Below, piece by piece: positions 17,311-22,162 of a stretch of DNA of 22,162 nt. The DNA comes from Candidatus Magasanikiibacteriota bacterium (GTDB taxonomy: Bacteria; Patescibacteriota; Patescibacteriia; Magasanikbacterales; 2-02-FULL-50-9b): contig JAPLWO010000062.1 in assembly GCA_026396555.1 (NCBI GenBank), positions 1-22,162 on the forward strand, written 5' to 3'. The position numbers and the translations under genes are program-made. The notes under the pieces were generated by a model, which saw only the letters and a list, made by a program, of their open reading frames with translations, did not search any database and was not told the DNA's origin. Each line of letters opens with the position of its first letter. Position 1 is the stretch's first letter.

Positions 17311-17367
17311 AAAAAAAATTCCCGGCCTCGCGTCCACGTTAGTGTGGATTGCGCGGGGCCGGGTTTT
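17311..17367. terminator. Bidirectional intrinsic terminator between convergent genes
   Basis: CCCGGCC (17321-17327) pairs with GGCCGGG (17357-17363), with inner pairs TCCAC/GTGGA; TTTT follows on +, and on the minus strand AATTTTTTTT follows. Confidence 0.88.
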
Positions 17368-17379
17368 CGTAACCAGAAC

Positions 17380-18084
17380 TTAACTCACTGCCTCGGGCGG
17401 CGAAATAACAAGTGCAACGATGATGCAGCCGCTCAGACTGAGTGTCTCCTGGATCCGCTTTTGTAACAGGCCGTCATCATCACTCGGCGTGAGCTTGATG
17501 AGCGAATTCATCACGAGCCACATCTTCGAAAGCGCGTCCGGCCGCCTCATGGTATCCAGATAGCGTTCGAGCATTTCCTGCGATGCGTTCGGCTTGAGCG
17601 CCCAACCAATCGTGATAGAAAATTTCTGTTCGCCGCGTGTGATCGTATGCCCGAAGTAAAACGGGCCCGCATTTGCCATGAGATGAATCACCGCACCGGC
17701 ACGCACGGTTCCGCGAACCGGTGCCAGCCCATGCTGAGCTGACGATTCGACCACGGTGTAGTAGAATCCGCCGCACGATTCTTCTTTGCACATATCTTCG
17801 CGCGGAATGCGCATCAACGCTACGAATTTCTGCGCCACCGGAAACTCGGGCGGATCACTGATCAATTCTGCAACGCTCGCGCTCGGAGTCGAACTCGCTG
17901 TCGGCAAAGACACTGCGCGCAGCATGACCGTAAGCGCCGCAATACCGAAACAGACAACGGTTCCGATGGACAGCCAGGTTGCCAACGCGTTCTCCTTCTC
18001 AGGAGTTGAAAAGTACATCGTCGCAAATAGGAGCACCACTGAAAGTCCAAGGAATCCAAACCCAACTTTAGAACGGATTGTCAT
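17380..18084 (-). CDS. Orphan hypothetical membrane protein with SD-led start
   Basis: 234 residues from the ATG at 18084; GGGAGAGG ends 3 nt upstream of it. The frame is open to 18204 but that part covers the promoter. Two transmembrane helices lie near 7-24 (VGFGFLGLSVVLLFATMYF) and 36-56, with a Ser/Thr/Pro linker (60-75) and then a soluble domain. The domain has CKEESC near 100, beta-like stretches (GGFYYTVVESS, GTVRAGAVIHLMANAGPFYFGH, split as GTVRAGAVIHL and GPFYFGH) and a C-terminal helical region ending LSLSGCIIVALVISPPE. No family recognised. It has its own promoter and shares the bidirectional terminator; GC-rich like the other SD-bearing orphans. The start region repeats the GCACGTG motif of the gene at 12993. 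Confidence 0.75.
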   Translation of the reverse strand: MTIRSKVGFGFLGLSVVLLFATMYFSTPEKENALATWLSIGTVVCFGIAALTVMLRAVSLPTASSTPSASVAELISDPPEFPVAQKFVALMRIPREDMCKEESCGGFYYTVVESSAQHGLAPVRGTVRAGAVIHLMANAGPFYFGHTITRGEQKFSITIGWALKPNASQEMLERYLDTMRRPDALSKMWLVMNSLIKLTPSDDDGLLQKRIQETLSLSGCIIVALVISPPEAVS

Positions 18085-18126
18085 CGACCTCTCCCAATCG
18101 TGGTCAGTTTTTCGCCACGTGCCCCA

Positions 18127-18155
18127 ACAATAACAACGAACCCGCAGCCTGTCAA
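18127..18155 (-). promoter_or_regulatory. Consensus sigma70-type promoter of the orphan membrane gene
   Basis: Minus strand TTGACA (18150-18155), 17 bp, TATTGT (18127-18132), then TGGGGCACGTGGCGA at the expected transcript start. Confidence 0.8.
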
Positions 18156-18197
18156 TCTCACCCACCCGCACCAAAAATCCCCAAGACAAGCCCCCTC

Positions 18198-18226
18198 TTG
18201 CCAAAATTCAACCCCCCTGCTATAAT
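18198..18226 (+). promoter_or_regulatory. Sigma70-type promoter of rpmF-nusB-rnc
   Basis: TTGCCA (18198-18203), 17 bp, TATAAT (18221-18226); the rpmF ATG is 22 nt downstream. Confidence 0.85.
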
Positions 18227-18248
18227 CGTTCCATTAGCTAGAAATTAT

Positions 18249-18428
18249 ATGGGTCTTCCTGGACATCGACGAACCTCGTCACACAAACGTCTCCGTGCAT
18301 CACATTTCGCACTTAAACCAGCAGCGCTTACGAAATGCACACAATGTAAAAAACCTGTTTTGCCTCACCACGCATGTGCGTTTTGTGGTACATACAAGGG
18401 CCGAAAAATCTCAGCAAGCGTTAAATAA
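18249..18428 (+). CDS. rpmF: 50S ribosomal protein L32
   Basis: 59 residues, normal for L32 of the large subunit. The N-terminus MGLPGHRRTSSHKRLRAS is basic as in the family, and CTQC...CAFC gives the four-Cys zinc motif, followed by GTYKGRKI. The ATG at 18249 is right for the family; the frame is open further upstream to 18078, but that stretch holds the promoter and is not coding. It leads the rpmF-nusB-rnc-tRNA-Arg unit, 26 nt before nusB. No SD is seen. Confidence 0.95.
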   Translation: MGLPGHRRTSSHKRLRASHFALKPAALTKCTQCKKPVLPHHACAFCGTYKGRKISASVK

Positions 18429-18454
18429 ACGGCGTTCCTTTTAAGTTCTTTTAT

Positions 18455-18856
18455 ATGTCCAATCGCCATTTGTTGCGATCAATCGCAATGCAATCATTGT
18501 TTCAATGGGATTTCATGGGCTGCCCGAGCGCTATCCTACCCGCGCTTATCGATCAAAATATCGCTGAGTTCGCGCCTGGTATGAAAGACGAGGGTTTTGT
18601 TCTTGAACTTGTCGACGGTGTGTTAAAACATCAAAAAGAAATCGACGATCTCATCCAGAAATTCGCGCCACAGTGGCCGCTTGATCAAATCACGATCATT
18701 GATCGCAATATTTTACGATTGGGCACATACGAACTTCAGTTTTCACAAACAATTCCTGCAAAAGTCGCGATTAATGATAAAGAAATGGTGGCTCATGGCG
18801 CGCTCAAGCAAATTGATCGCAACCCAGCGCCGCAGCATGAACAAGAAATCGCATGA
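18455..18856 (+). CDS. nusB: Transcription antitermination factor NusB, apparently lacking an internal C-terminal block
   Basis: NusB joins NusE on boxA RNA in rRNA antitermination. 133 residues. Helical family landmarks are present: RHLLRSIAMQSLFQWDF (4-20), FVLELVDGVL (48-57), WPLDQITIIDRNILRLGTYEL (split as WPLDQITIIDRN and ILRLGTYEL, 74-94) and IPAKVAIN (100-107). The family then normally continues with a segment like EAVELAKTFGGESSGKFVNG and VL before the tail. Here VAIN is joined directly to DKEMVAHGALKQ in the same frame, so about 25 residues seem to be missing, including the FVNGVL helix. The gene stays open and may be translated, but the product should be unstable or altered. The stop overlaps the rnc start as ATGA (18853-18856). 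Confidence 0.85.
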   Translation: MSNRHLLRSIAMQSLFQWDFMGCPSAILPALIDQNIAEFAPGMKDEGFVLELVDGVLKHQKEIDDLIQKFAPQWPLDQITIIDRNILRLGTYELQFSQTIPAKVAINDKEMVAHGALKQIDRNPAPQHEQEIA

Positions 18857-19587
18857 ACGACGTTAACGCGTTGCCACAATTAGAAGAAAAGCTCGGACAT
18901 GTCTTTACCAACAAAAAAATATTGTTGGAATCTTTAGTTCACCGATCTTATATCAACGAACATCCAACGTTCGACACAAGCCACAACGAACGCCTTGAAT
19001 TTTTGGGCGATGCCGTGCTTGAGTTGGTGGTGACCGAATTTTTGTTCCGCAGCTTTGACAGCGACGAAGGAAAATTAACGAACTTACGCGCAGCACTCGT
19101 TAATGCAAAAATCTTAGCCGAAATTTCGAATGAAATCGGTTTTGAATCATTCTTGTTCCTCAGCAAAGGCGAACAAAAAGACGCCGGCAGCAAAGCACGC
19201 ATGTACATTTTGGCAAACGCGATCGAAGCGATCATTGGTGCGATTTATATCGATGCTGGTTTTACCGCAGCGAGTGATTTCATCCACCGTTTCGTCATCA
19301 CCCGCATTAAATACATCATCGAAAACGAGTTGTTTATCGATCCAAAAAGTAAGTTCCAAGAAGCGGCGCAGGATATTGCAAGCACCACGCCAAATTACCG
19401 CGTCTTGAACGAGCATGGACCAGATCACAATAAGAATTTCGTGGTCGGCGTGTATTTGGGCGATGAATTGGTCGCGCAAGGCGAAGGTTCAAGTAAACAA
19501 GAAGCGCAGGAAGCGGCAGCCCGAGCTGGAATCGAAGCAAAGGGTTGGCAGAGTCGTAAGTCAGCAAATATCAACGTGCCCTCGTAG
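18853..19587 (+). CDS. rnc: Ribonuclease III
   Basis: Cleaves double-stranded RNA in rRNA and mRNA processing. 244 residues. The RNase III domain runs about 8-150 with signature HNERLEFLGDAVLELV (Glu46, Glu49, Asp53). The second acidic cluster reads ILANAIEAIIGAIYIDAG: Asn122 stands where E. coli has Asp114, while Glu125 matches Glu117. The double-stranded RNA-binding domain is at about 163-233 (DPKSKFQEAAQ, GPDHNKNFVVGV, SSKQEAQEAAAR). Full length with no visible gap, unlike nusB just upstream. ATGA overlap with nusB implies translational coupling. Its last codons overlap the 5' end of tRNA-Arg by 10 nt. Confidence 0.95.
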   Translation: MNDVNALPQLEEKLGHVFTNKKILLESLVHRSYINEHPTFDTSHNERLEFLGDAVLELVVTEFLFRSFDSDEGKLTNLRAALVNAKILAEISNEIGFESFLFLSKGEQKDAGSKARMYILANAIEAIIGAIYIDAGFTAASDFIHRFVITRIKYIIENELFIDPKSKFQEAAQDIASTTPNYRVLNEHGPDHNKNFVVGVYLGDELVAQGEGSSKQEAQEAAARAGIEAKGWQSRKSANINVPS

Positions 19588-19649
19588 TTTAACGGATAGA
19601 ACGACAGCCTTCGAAGCTGTATGCGGGGGTTCGATTCCCTCCGAGGGCA
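19578..19649 (+). tRNA. tRNA-Arg (anticodon TCG)
   Basis: Full cloverleaf, 72 nt: acceptor GCCCTCG/CGAGGGC with discriminator A, short D arm, anticodon stem ACAGC/GCTGT with loop CTTCGAA (TCG), T arm GGGGG-TTCGATT-CCCTC. CCA is not encoded. The first 10 nt are also the end of rnc: the rnc stop TAG (19585-19587) is at tRNA positions 8-10. Confidence 0.95.
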
Positions 19650-19690
19650 AATTAAAAAATCCTATCACTCAGATAGGATTTTTTAATTTT
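19650..19690. terminator. Bidirectional intrinsic terminator after tRNA-Arg
   Basis: AAAAAATCCTATC, loop ACTCA, GATAGGATTTTTT; A/T runs on both sides. Confidence 0.88.
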
Positions 19691-19697
19691 CTCTTTG

Positions 19698-19767
19698 TGA
19701 GGAATCGAACCAGAATGGTTCTTGTTCATACTCACTCGCGGTTTCTACTCCGGGCAAAACATTTTTA
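19698..19767. repeat. Post-tRNA element with inverted T-arm-like segment (copy 1)
   Basis: TGAGGAATCGAACCA (19698-19712) is the complement of a tRNA T-arm (TGGTTCGATTCC). It is followed by ACTCACTCGCGGTTTCT and CCGGGCAAAACATTT, which resemble a segment after tRNA-Lys (22005-22089). No full tRNA can be folded here. Non-coding. Confidence 0.5.
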
Positions 19768-19772
19768 TCATC

Positions 19773-19781
19773 TGCTATACT
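19773..19781 (+). promoter_or_regulatory. Extended -10 promoter, leaderless start
   Basis: TGCTATACT; the ATG at 19789 is 7 nt after the -10, at the expected transcript start. No clear -35. Confidence 0.6.
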
Positions 19782-19788
19782 ACTGTTT

Positions 19789-20304
19789 ATGAAAGACACT
19801 ATCCGAACACTCCTTGCACAACTCGTATCTTCTGACGAAGGAAAAAACTGGTACATCCCCGACCGTTTTGAATCTGTAACGCGTGACCAGCTACCGTCTC
19901 AAATTAAAATTTTAAAAAGCCCTCCTTCACCGGAAAAAAACTACAATTGTTTTATTTATGTGCTGGGATTGACAGAGGAACAAAACATAATTGCAGAAAC
20001 CCATGGATTTTTATATCAATCTTTTTTTAAAAAAATAATATCTAAATCTAAAATCCAGCAGTTAGACAAAGCACAGCCGGGCGCCATCATTGCATACCAC
20101 AATGGTAGCGAAATAACTCATATTGGAATTATTCAACCAGATAATTCTGTAATTTCAAAATGGTCTTGGGGTCCGTTAATTCAACATGAAATTTTTGATG
20201 TGCCTGATTATTATGGCGACGTCGTCACGTACTACAAAAATATCTCAACGAGAGATGCTATAAAGATTTATAAAAAATATAAAAATTTTAATTTAAAAAA
20301 ATAA
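19789..20304 (+). CDS. Papain-like (NlpC/P60- or DUF7689-like) putative cysteine peptidase
   Basis: 171 residues. NYNCFIYVLGL puts a candidate nucleophile Cys54 at a helix start. AQPGAIIAYHNGSEITHIGII gives the typical 'PGD-like turn, strand, H-hG' pattern of NlpC/P60-type folds (split as AQPGAIIAY and ITHIGII, candidate His111), and SKWSWGPLIQHEIFDVPDYYGD resembles the C-terminal part of DUF7689-like proteins (SKW and QHE at 123-134). No signal peptide or membrane helix, so it is probably cytosolic. The substrate is unknown; possible uses are amide hydrolysis or toxin-like activity. It is noticeably more AT-rich and Lys/Ile-rich than its neighbours (ends KIYKKYKNFNLKK), suggesting recent acquisition. 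It begins without a leader. Confidence 0.6.
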   Translation: MKDTIRTLLAQLVSSDEGKNWYIPDRFESVTRDQLPSQIKILKSPPSPEKNYNCFIYVLGLTEEQNIIAETHGFLYQSFFKKIISKSKIQQLDKAQPGAIIAYHNGSEITHIGIIQPDNSVISKWSWGPLIQHEIFDVPDYYGDVVTYYKNISTRDAIKIYKKYKNFNLKK

Positions 20305-20389
20305 GCCGATCTTACCCACTAATTCATCTAAAATTACGTACAAAAATAGCATCTGTCAACCAACCATGTTATGATCTTGATACAAATTT

Positions 20390-20677
20390 ATGAAGGCACA
20401 CGATATCGAATTCTGGTCAGCTGAAATCAACCGCGACACACCCTCGCTCGATATTCATGGATATCGCGTTGCTGAAGCGCTTGAAAAAATCGACACCTTT
20501 ATCGATCAGCAATCAACGGGCAAATACCGAATTATCAAAGTCATCCACGGATCCGGAACCGGCGCGCTCAGAAAAGCGCTCCGTGGCTTGCTCGCGACCC
20601 ACCCGCAAGTCAGCGCATACCGTGATTCTGAACGCGTCGAAGAGCTCGCCGCTGTCACCTATATCATTTTAAAATAG
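20390..20677 (+). CDS. Small Smr-domain protein
   Basis: 95 residues, a stand-alone Smr (MutS2-related) domain: LDIHG at 20-24, HGSGTGALRKAL at 53-64, then LLATHPQVSAYRDSE and AVTYIILK. Smr domains bind and often cleave nucleic acids, and small stand-alone versions occur across bacteria, with roles linked to mRNA decay or rescue in some. There is no MutS2 ATPase part. The ATG at 20390 follows a TATGAT -10-like box (20370-20375) by 14 nt, so the leader is very short; no good -35 is seen. The 85 nt between this and the peptidase gene hold nothing else recognisable. Confidence 0.88.
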   Translation: MKAHDIEFWSAEINRDTPSLDIHGYRVAEALEKIDTFIDQQSTGKYRIIKVIHGSGTGALRKALRGLLATHPQVSAYRDSERVEELAAVTYIILK

Positions 20678-20688
20678 CCCGCCCACGC

Positions 20689-20717
20689 TTGACATTTCAA
20701 GCGATATTTGGTAACCT
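20689..20717 (+). promoter_or_regulatory. Sigma70-type promoter of the duplicated-domain orphan gene
   Basis: TTGACA (20689-20694), 17 bp, TAACCT (20712-20717). Starts 11 nt after the Smr stop; leader about 50 nt with GGAGG (20765-20769). Confidence 0.8.
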
Positions 20718-20775
20718 TTTTCACAATTGGCACACAGAGAACATGCGCCAAGATGCACCACAACGGAGGAACAAG

Positions 20776-21663
20776 ATGTCCAAAGGCAATGAGACCACCA
20801 GAACTCGCGTCGCATGGGTTGCAGCGAATTTCGGCGAAGCAATTGGCTGCACGCGCGTCGGCGTCAAACGCAAGATCGGCACGGACGGCTGTCCATTTCA
20901 GGACGCAAAAGCGGTCGACAATTTCTTCACGCGCAACCTGGACGATCTGTGCGAACAGTTCATCCTCGTTGAAGGCAGTGCTCCGCCGCGCTACGTCCTG
21001 AAAACTGCCGACCAGCGCACTGCTGCGAACCAGCCGCCGATCAATGAGCCGGCGACGACAGCCGCGGCAAAGCCCGAAAAGGCCCGTGTTCGCGATGTGT
21101 ACGTTACGAGCGCGACGCGGATTGCCTGGCTGCAAGAGAAGTTCCCGAACGGTTTTGTGCCAAGCGACATCTTCGCCGCTGAACACGAAATCGGTCGCCC
21201 GTTCAAGCGTCCCGGCGACTTCCAGTATCTGAAGACTAGCAGCTCTCATGCCGCATTCAATGCGGCGTTTGCTACGGTCGATGACGAGGCCAGCGGGAAA
21301 ACACACTACGTGCCGAAGAATTTGCCGGAGGCAAAACCTGCCACCGACAAAGCAGCGGCGACCCCAATTCCGCTGCCGGCCGCACCTGCGCCTGAGGTTG
21401 CGGTGCAGGCCCCTGTGAAGTCGGAGCCGACGACACCGAATCTGCGCGAAGAGAACGAGCGTCTCAAAGGAGAGCTCCGCGAAGCTGAAGCGAGGATTAC
21501 AGCGGCGAATGCAGCTGCGACGGCCGCTCACGTGCAAGTCGAAGTCCAAAAGGCTCGACTCGCCCGCATGCGGATCATTATGGCTCCCATTCGCGCCGTG
21601 GTCATCTGGGTTTTGGCCTGTGTCGAAGAAGCCAAGGCCCGCGACCCGAACCCGGAAAAGTAA
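20776..21663 (+). CDS. Orphan protein with a duplicated N-terminal domain and C-terminal coiled coil
   Basis: 295 residues from the ATG at 20776, chosen for GGAGG 6 nt upstream; the frame is open back to 20689, but that stretch holds promoter and leader. Two related domains are visible: 9-76 starts TRTRVAWVAANF and ends RYVLK; 113-181 starts ATRIAWLQEKF and ends HYVPK. Shared points are TR-[VI]-AW, F five residues on, a central IG, and the Y-V-x-K end. Between them is a Pro/Ala/Thr linker, then a longer Pro/Ala-rich linker (185-236), a coiled coil (about 240-270, LREENERLKGELREAEARI) and an amphipathic or membrane-contacting helix (MRIIMAPIRAVVIWVLACV). No family recognised; a winged-helix-like DNA- or peptide-binding module is a guess. 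GC-rich, with own promoter and a strong terminator. Confidence 0.75.
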   Translation: MSKGNETTRTRVAWVAANFGEAIGCTRVGVKRKIGTDGCPFQDAKAVDNFFTRNLDDLCEQFILVEGSAPPRYVLKTADQRTAANQPPINEPATTAAAKPEKARVRDVYVTSATRIAWLQEKFPNGFVPSDIFAAEHEIGRPFKRPGDFQYLKTSSSHAAFNAAFATVDDEASGKTHYVPKNLPEAKPATDKAAATPIPLPAAPAPEVAVQAPVKSEPTTPNLREENERLKGELREAEARITAANAAATAAHVQVEVQKARLARMRIIMAPIRAVVIWVLACVEEAKARDPNPEK

Positions 21664-21682
21664 AAACCGTTTCTGATCGATG

Positions 21683-21733
21683 ACCCCAACTGCACACACC
21701 TACAGAGGAATGTGCAGTTGGGGTACTTTTTTT
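21683..21733 (+). terminator. Strong intrinsic terminator
   Basis: ACCCCAACTGCACA and TGTGCAGTTGGGGT (14-bp perfect stem), then ACTTTTTTT. Confidence 0.93.
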
Positions 21734-21734
21734 A

Positions 21735-21764
21735 TTGACAATAAGGTGTGAATTCAGGTAAAAT
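21735..21764 (+). promoter_or_regulatory. Sigma70-type promoter of the tRNA-Lys leader
   Basis: TTGACA (21735-21740), 18 bp, TAAAAT (21759-21764). The -35 touches the T-run of the preceding terminator. Predicted start about 21771, some 118 nt before the tRNA. Confidence 0.75.
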
Positions 21765-21770
21765 TGTGGG

Positions 21771-21877
21771 GTTCGAAATAGATAAACGTTCGGGCCTACA
21801 GCTACTTCGTACGCTTCGCGTACTCGTGGCTTTGCCCTCCGTTCAAAATAAATTTCGAACGCACGCGTTCAAATTTC
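21771..21877 (+). ncRNA. Structured leader upstream of tRNA-Lys with two competing folds
   Basis: GTTCGAAAT (21771-21779) is complementary to ATTTCGAAC (21852-21860). Inside is a stacked hairpin: GGGC/GCCC, AGCTAC/GTGGCT, and GTACGC-TTC-GCGTAC (21809-21823). The 3' strand of the outer helix is also part of a second hairpin, AAATTTCGAACG / CGTTCAAATTT (21850-21876, one bulge), so the outer helix and the second hairpin exclude each other. No coding potential found. It may be a processed leader, a small RNA or a palindromic intergenic element. Confidence 0.5.
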
Positions 21878-21888
21878 TTTCTCACTAC

Positions 21889-21961
21889 GGGACGGTAGCT
21901 CAGCTGGTAGAGCAGACGCCTCTTAAGCGTACGGTCCCGGGTTCGAGCCCCGGCCGGCCCA
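21889..21961 (+). tRNA. tRNA-Lys (anticodon CTT)
   Basis: 73 nt: D arm GCTC/GAGC, loop CTCTTAA with anticodon CTT, variable CGGTC, T arm CCGGG-TTCGAGC-CCCGG, discriminator A. The acceptor GGGACGG/CCGGCCC has an A-G mismatch at 4-69 and the anticodon stem a G-A mismatch at 27-43. CCA is not encoded. Confidence 0.9.
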
Positions 21962-22002
21962 TATAAAATCACCCACTTAAAAAGTGGGTGATTTTATATT
22001 TG
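21962..22002. terminator. Bidirectional intrinsic terminator after tRNA-Lys
   Basis: TATAAAATCACCCACTT, loop AAAA, AGTGGGTGATTTTATA, then TTT. Confidence 0.9.
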
Positions 22003-22004
22003 TT

Positions 22005-22089
22005 GAGCGGGACTCGAAGGGTGCGTACTCGCTCACAGTTGCTGAGCACACGACTTGGTTCGTACGCGAAGAGAACCCCGGCAACAATT
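22005..22089. repeat. Post-tRNA element with inverted T-arm-like segment (copy 2)
   Basis: GAGCGGGACTCGAAGGG (22005-22021) is the complement of a T-arm-like CCCTTCGAGTCCCGC. Next come ACTCGCTCACAGTTGCT and, at the end, CCCCGGCAACAATTT, both resembling copy 1 at 19698-19767. No complete tRNA folds on either strand. Confidence 0.5.
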
Positions 22090-22095
22090 TAAAAC

Positions 22096-22162
22096 TTATG
22101 GCCTATATTGAAGCGTCTTCAATAACGCCACCACATCCGTTTCATTTTTTACTGACTCAACA
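22096..22162 (-). CDS. Possible C-terminal end of a minus-strand gene entering from the right edge
   Basis: Minus strand is open from the edge to TAA at 22098-22096, giving VESVKNETDVVALLKTLQYRP. Composition looks protein-like (amphipathic helix DVVALLKTL), but 21 codons are too few to prove coding, and I do not recognise the tail. Confidence 0.3.
   Translation of the reverse strand, partial: VESVKNETDVVALLKTLQYRP

Noticed and set aside
18085..18204. N-terminal extension of the orphan membrane protein (and similarly 12994-13077, 20689-20775, 18078-18248)
   Set aside because: These open stretches carry promoter boxes and, for three of them, end in an SD right before an internal ATG; they are leaders, not coding.
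20659..21699. Long minus-strand open frame opposite the duplicated-domain gene
   Set aside because: It is a GC-rich shadow: Arg/Cys/His-heavy, no SD or promoter, and it runs across the promoter and part of the terminator of the real gene.
22005..22089. A minus-strand tRNA suggested by the T-arm-like complement
   Set aside because: Neither an acceptor stem nor D and anticodon arms can be paired with it.
1..22162. CRISPR array, insertion sequence or prophage
   Set aside because: No regularly spaced direct repeats, no transposase or integrase, no structural phage genes; the baseplate-J-like protein is a lone membrane-anchored CPR protein, not part of a tail cluster.

Overview
The gene set and gene style point to a Patescibacteria (CPR) genome, bacterial code 11. 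Supporting signs are a flavin-dependent thymidylate synthase-like gene abutting tmk, a type IV pilus PilB-type ATPase beside a membrane-anchored baseplate-J-like protein, a four-domain S1 protein upstream of ftsH, a small-surface-repeat protein of a kind common in CPR, and a degenerate metallo-beta-lactamase-fold protein. Most core genes lack a Shine-Dalgarno (SD) and sit only about 8-25 nt behind sigma70-like promoters. The exact phylum cannot be fixed from the window. I saw no CRISPR array, insertion sequence or prophage.

Layout. 1-2642 (+): 3' end of a thyX-like gene, tmk and gatB; gatB is broken by an internal deletion with frameshift. 2639-8127 (-): a tight operon reading membrane protein, pilB-type ATPase, baseplate-J-like protein, miaA, hypothetical; its terminator lies inside the 3' coding end of gatB. 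8210-11710 (-): rpsA-like S1 gene, ftsH, then a small hypothetical whose promoter overlaps the ftsH terminator. 11959-12993: two GC-richer orphan genes, convergent, each with its own promoter, SD and terminator. 13127-16563 (+): degenerate MBL protein, one-TM protein, gyrA (broken by a second deletion/frameshift). 16667-17299 (+): surface-repeat protein. 17380-18084 (-): a third orphan gene with SD. 18249-19649 (+): rpmF, nusB (apparently missing an internal C-terminal block), rnc, tRNA-Arg(TCG). 19789-20677 (+): papain-like peptidase and Smr-domain protein. 20776-21663 (+): a fourth SD-bearing orphan gene with a duplicated domain. 21735-22002: tRNA-Lys(CTT) behind a structured leader. The window ends in a possible minus-strand gene tail.

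Functional themes. dTMP synthesis and phosphorylation (thyX-like, tmk); translation and RNA maturation (gatB, miaA, rpsA, rpmF, nusB, rnc, two tRNAs); cell envelope and pili (PilB, baseplate-J-like, FtsH, surface-repeat protein); topology (gyrA).

The two strongest anomalies are these. First, three conserved genes on the + strand (gatB, gyrA, nusB) each lack a short, highly conserved internal block; this is either an assembly or amplification artefact or real decay. Second, the genome speaks two initiation 'dialects': leader-poor core genes without SD, against four scattered GC-richer single-gene cassettes with consensus promoters, clear SDs and strong terminators, three of which encode proteins I cannot name.
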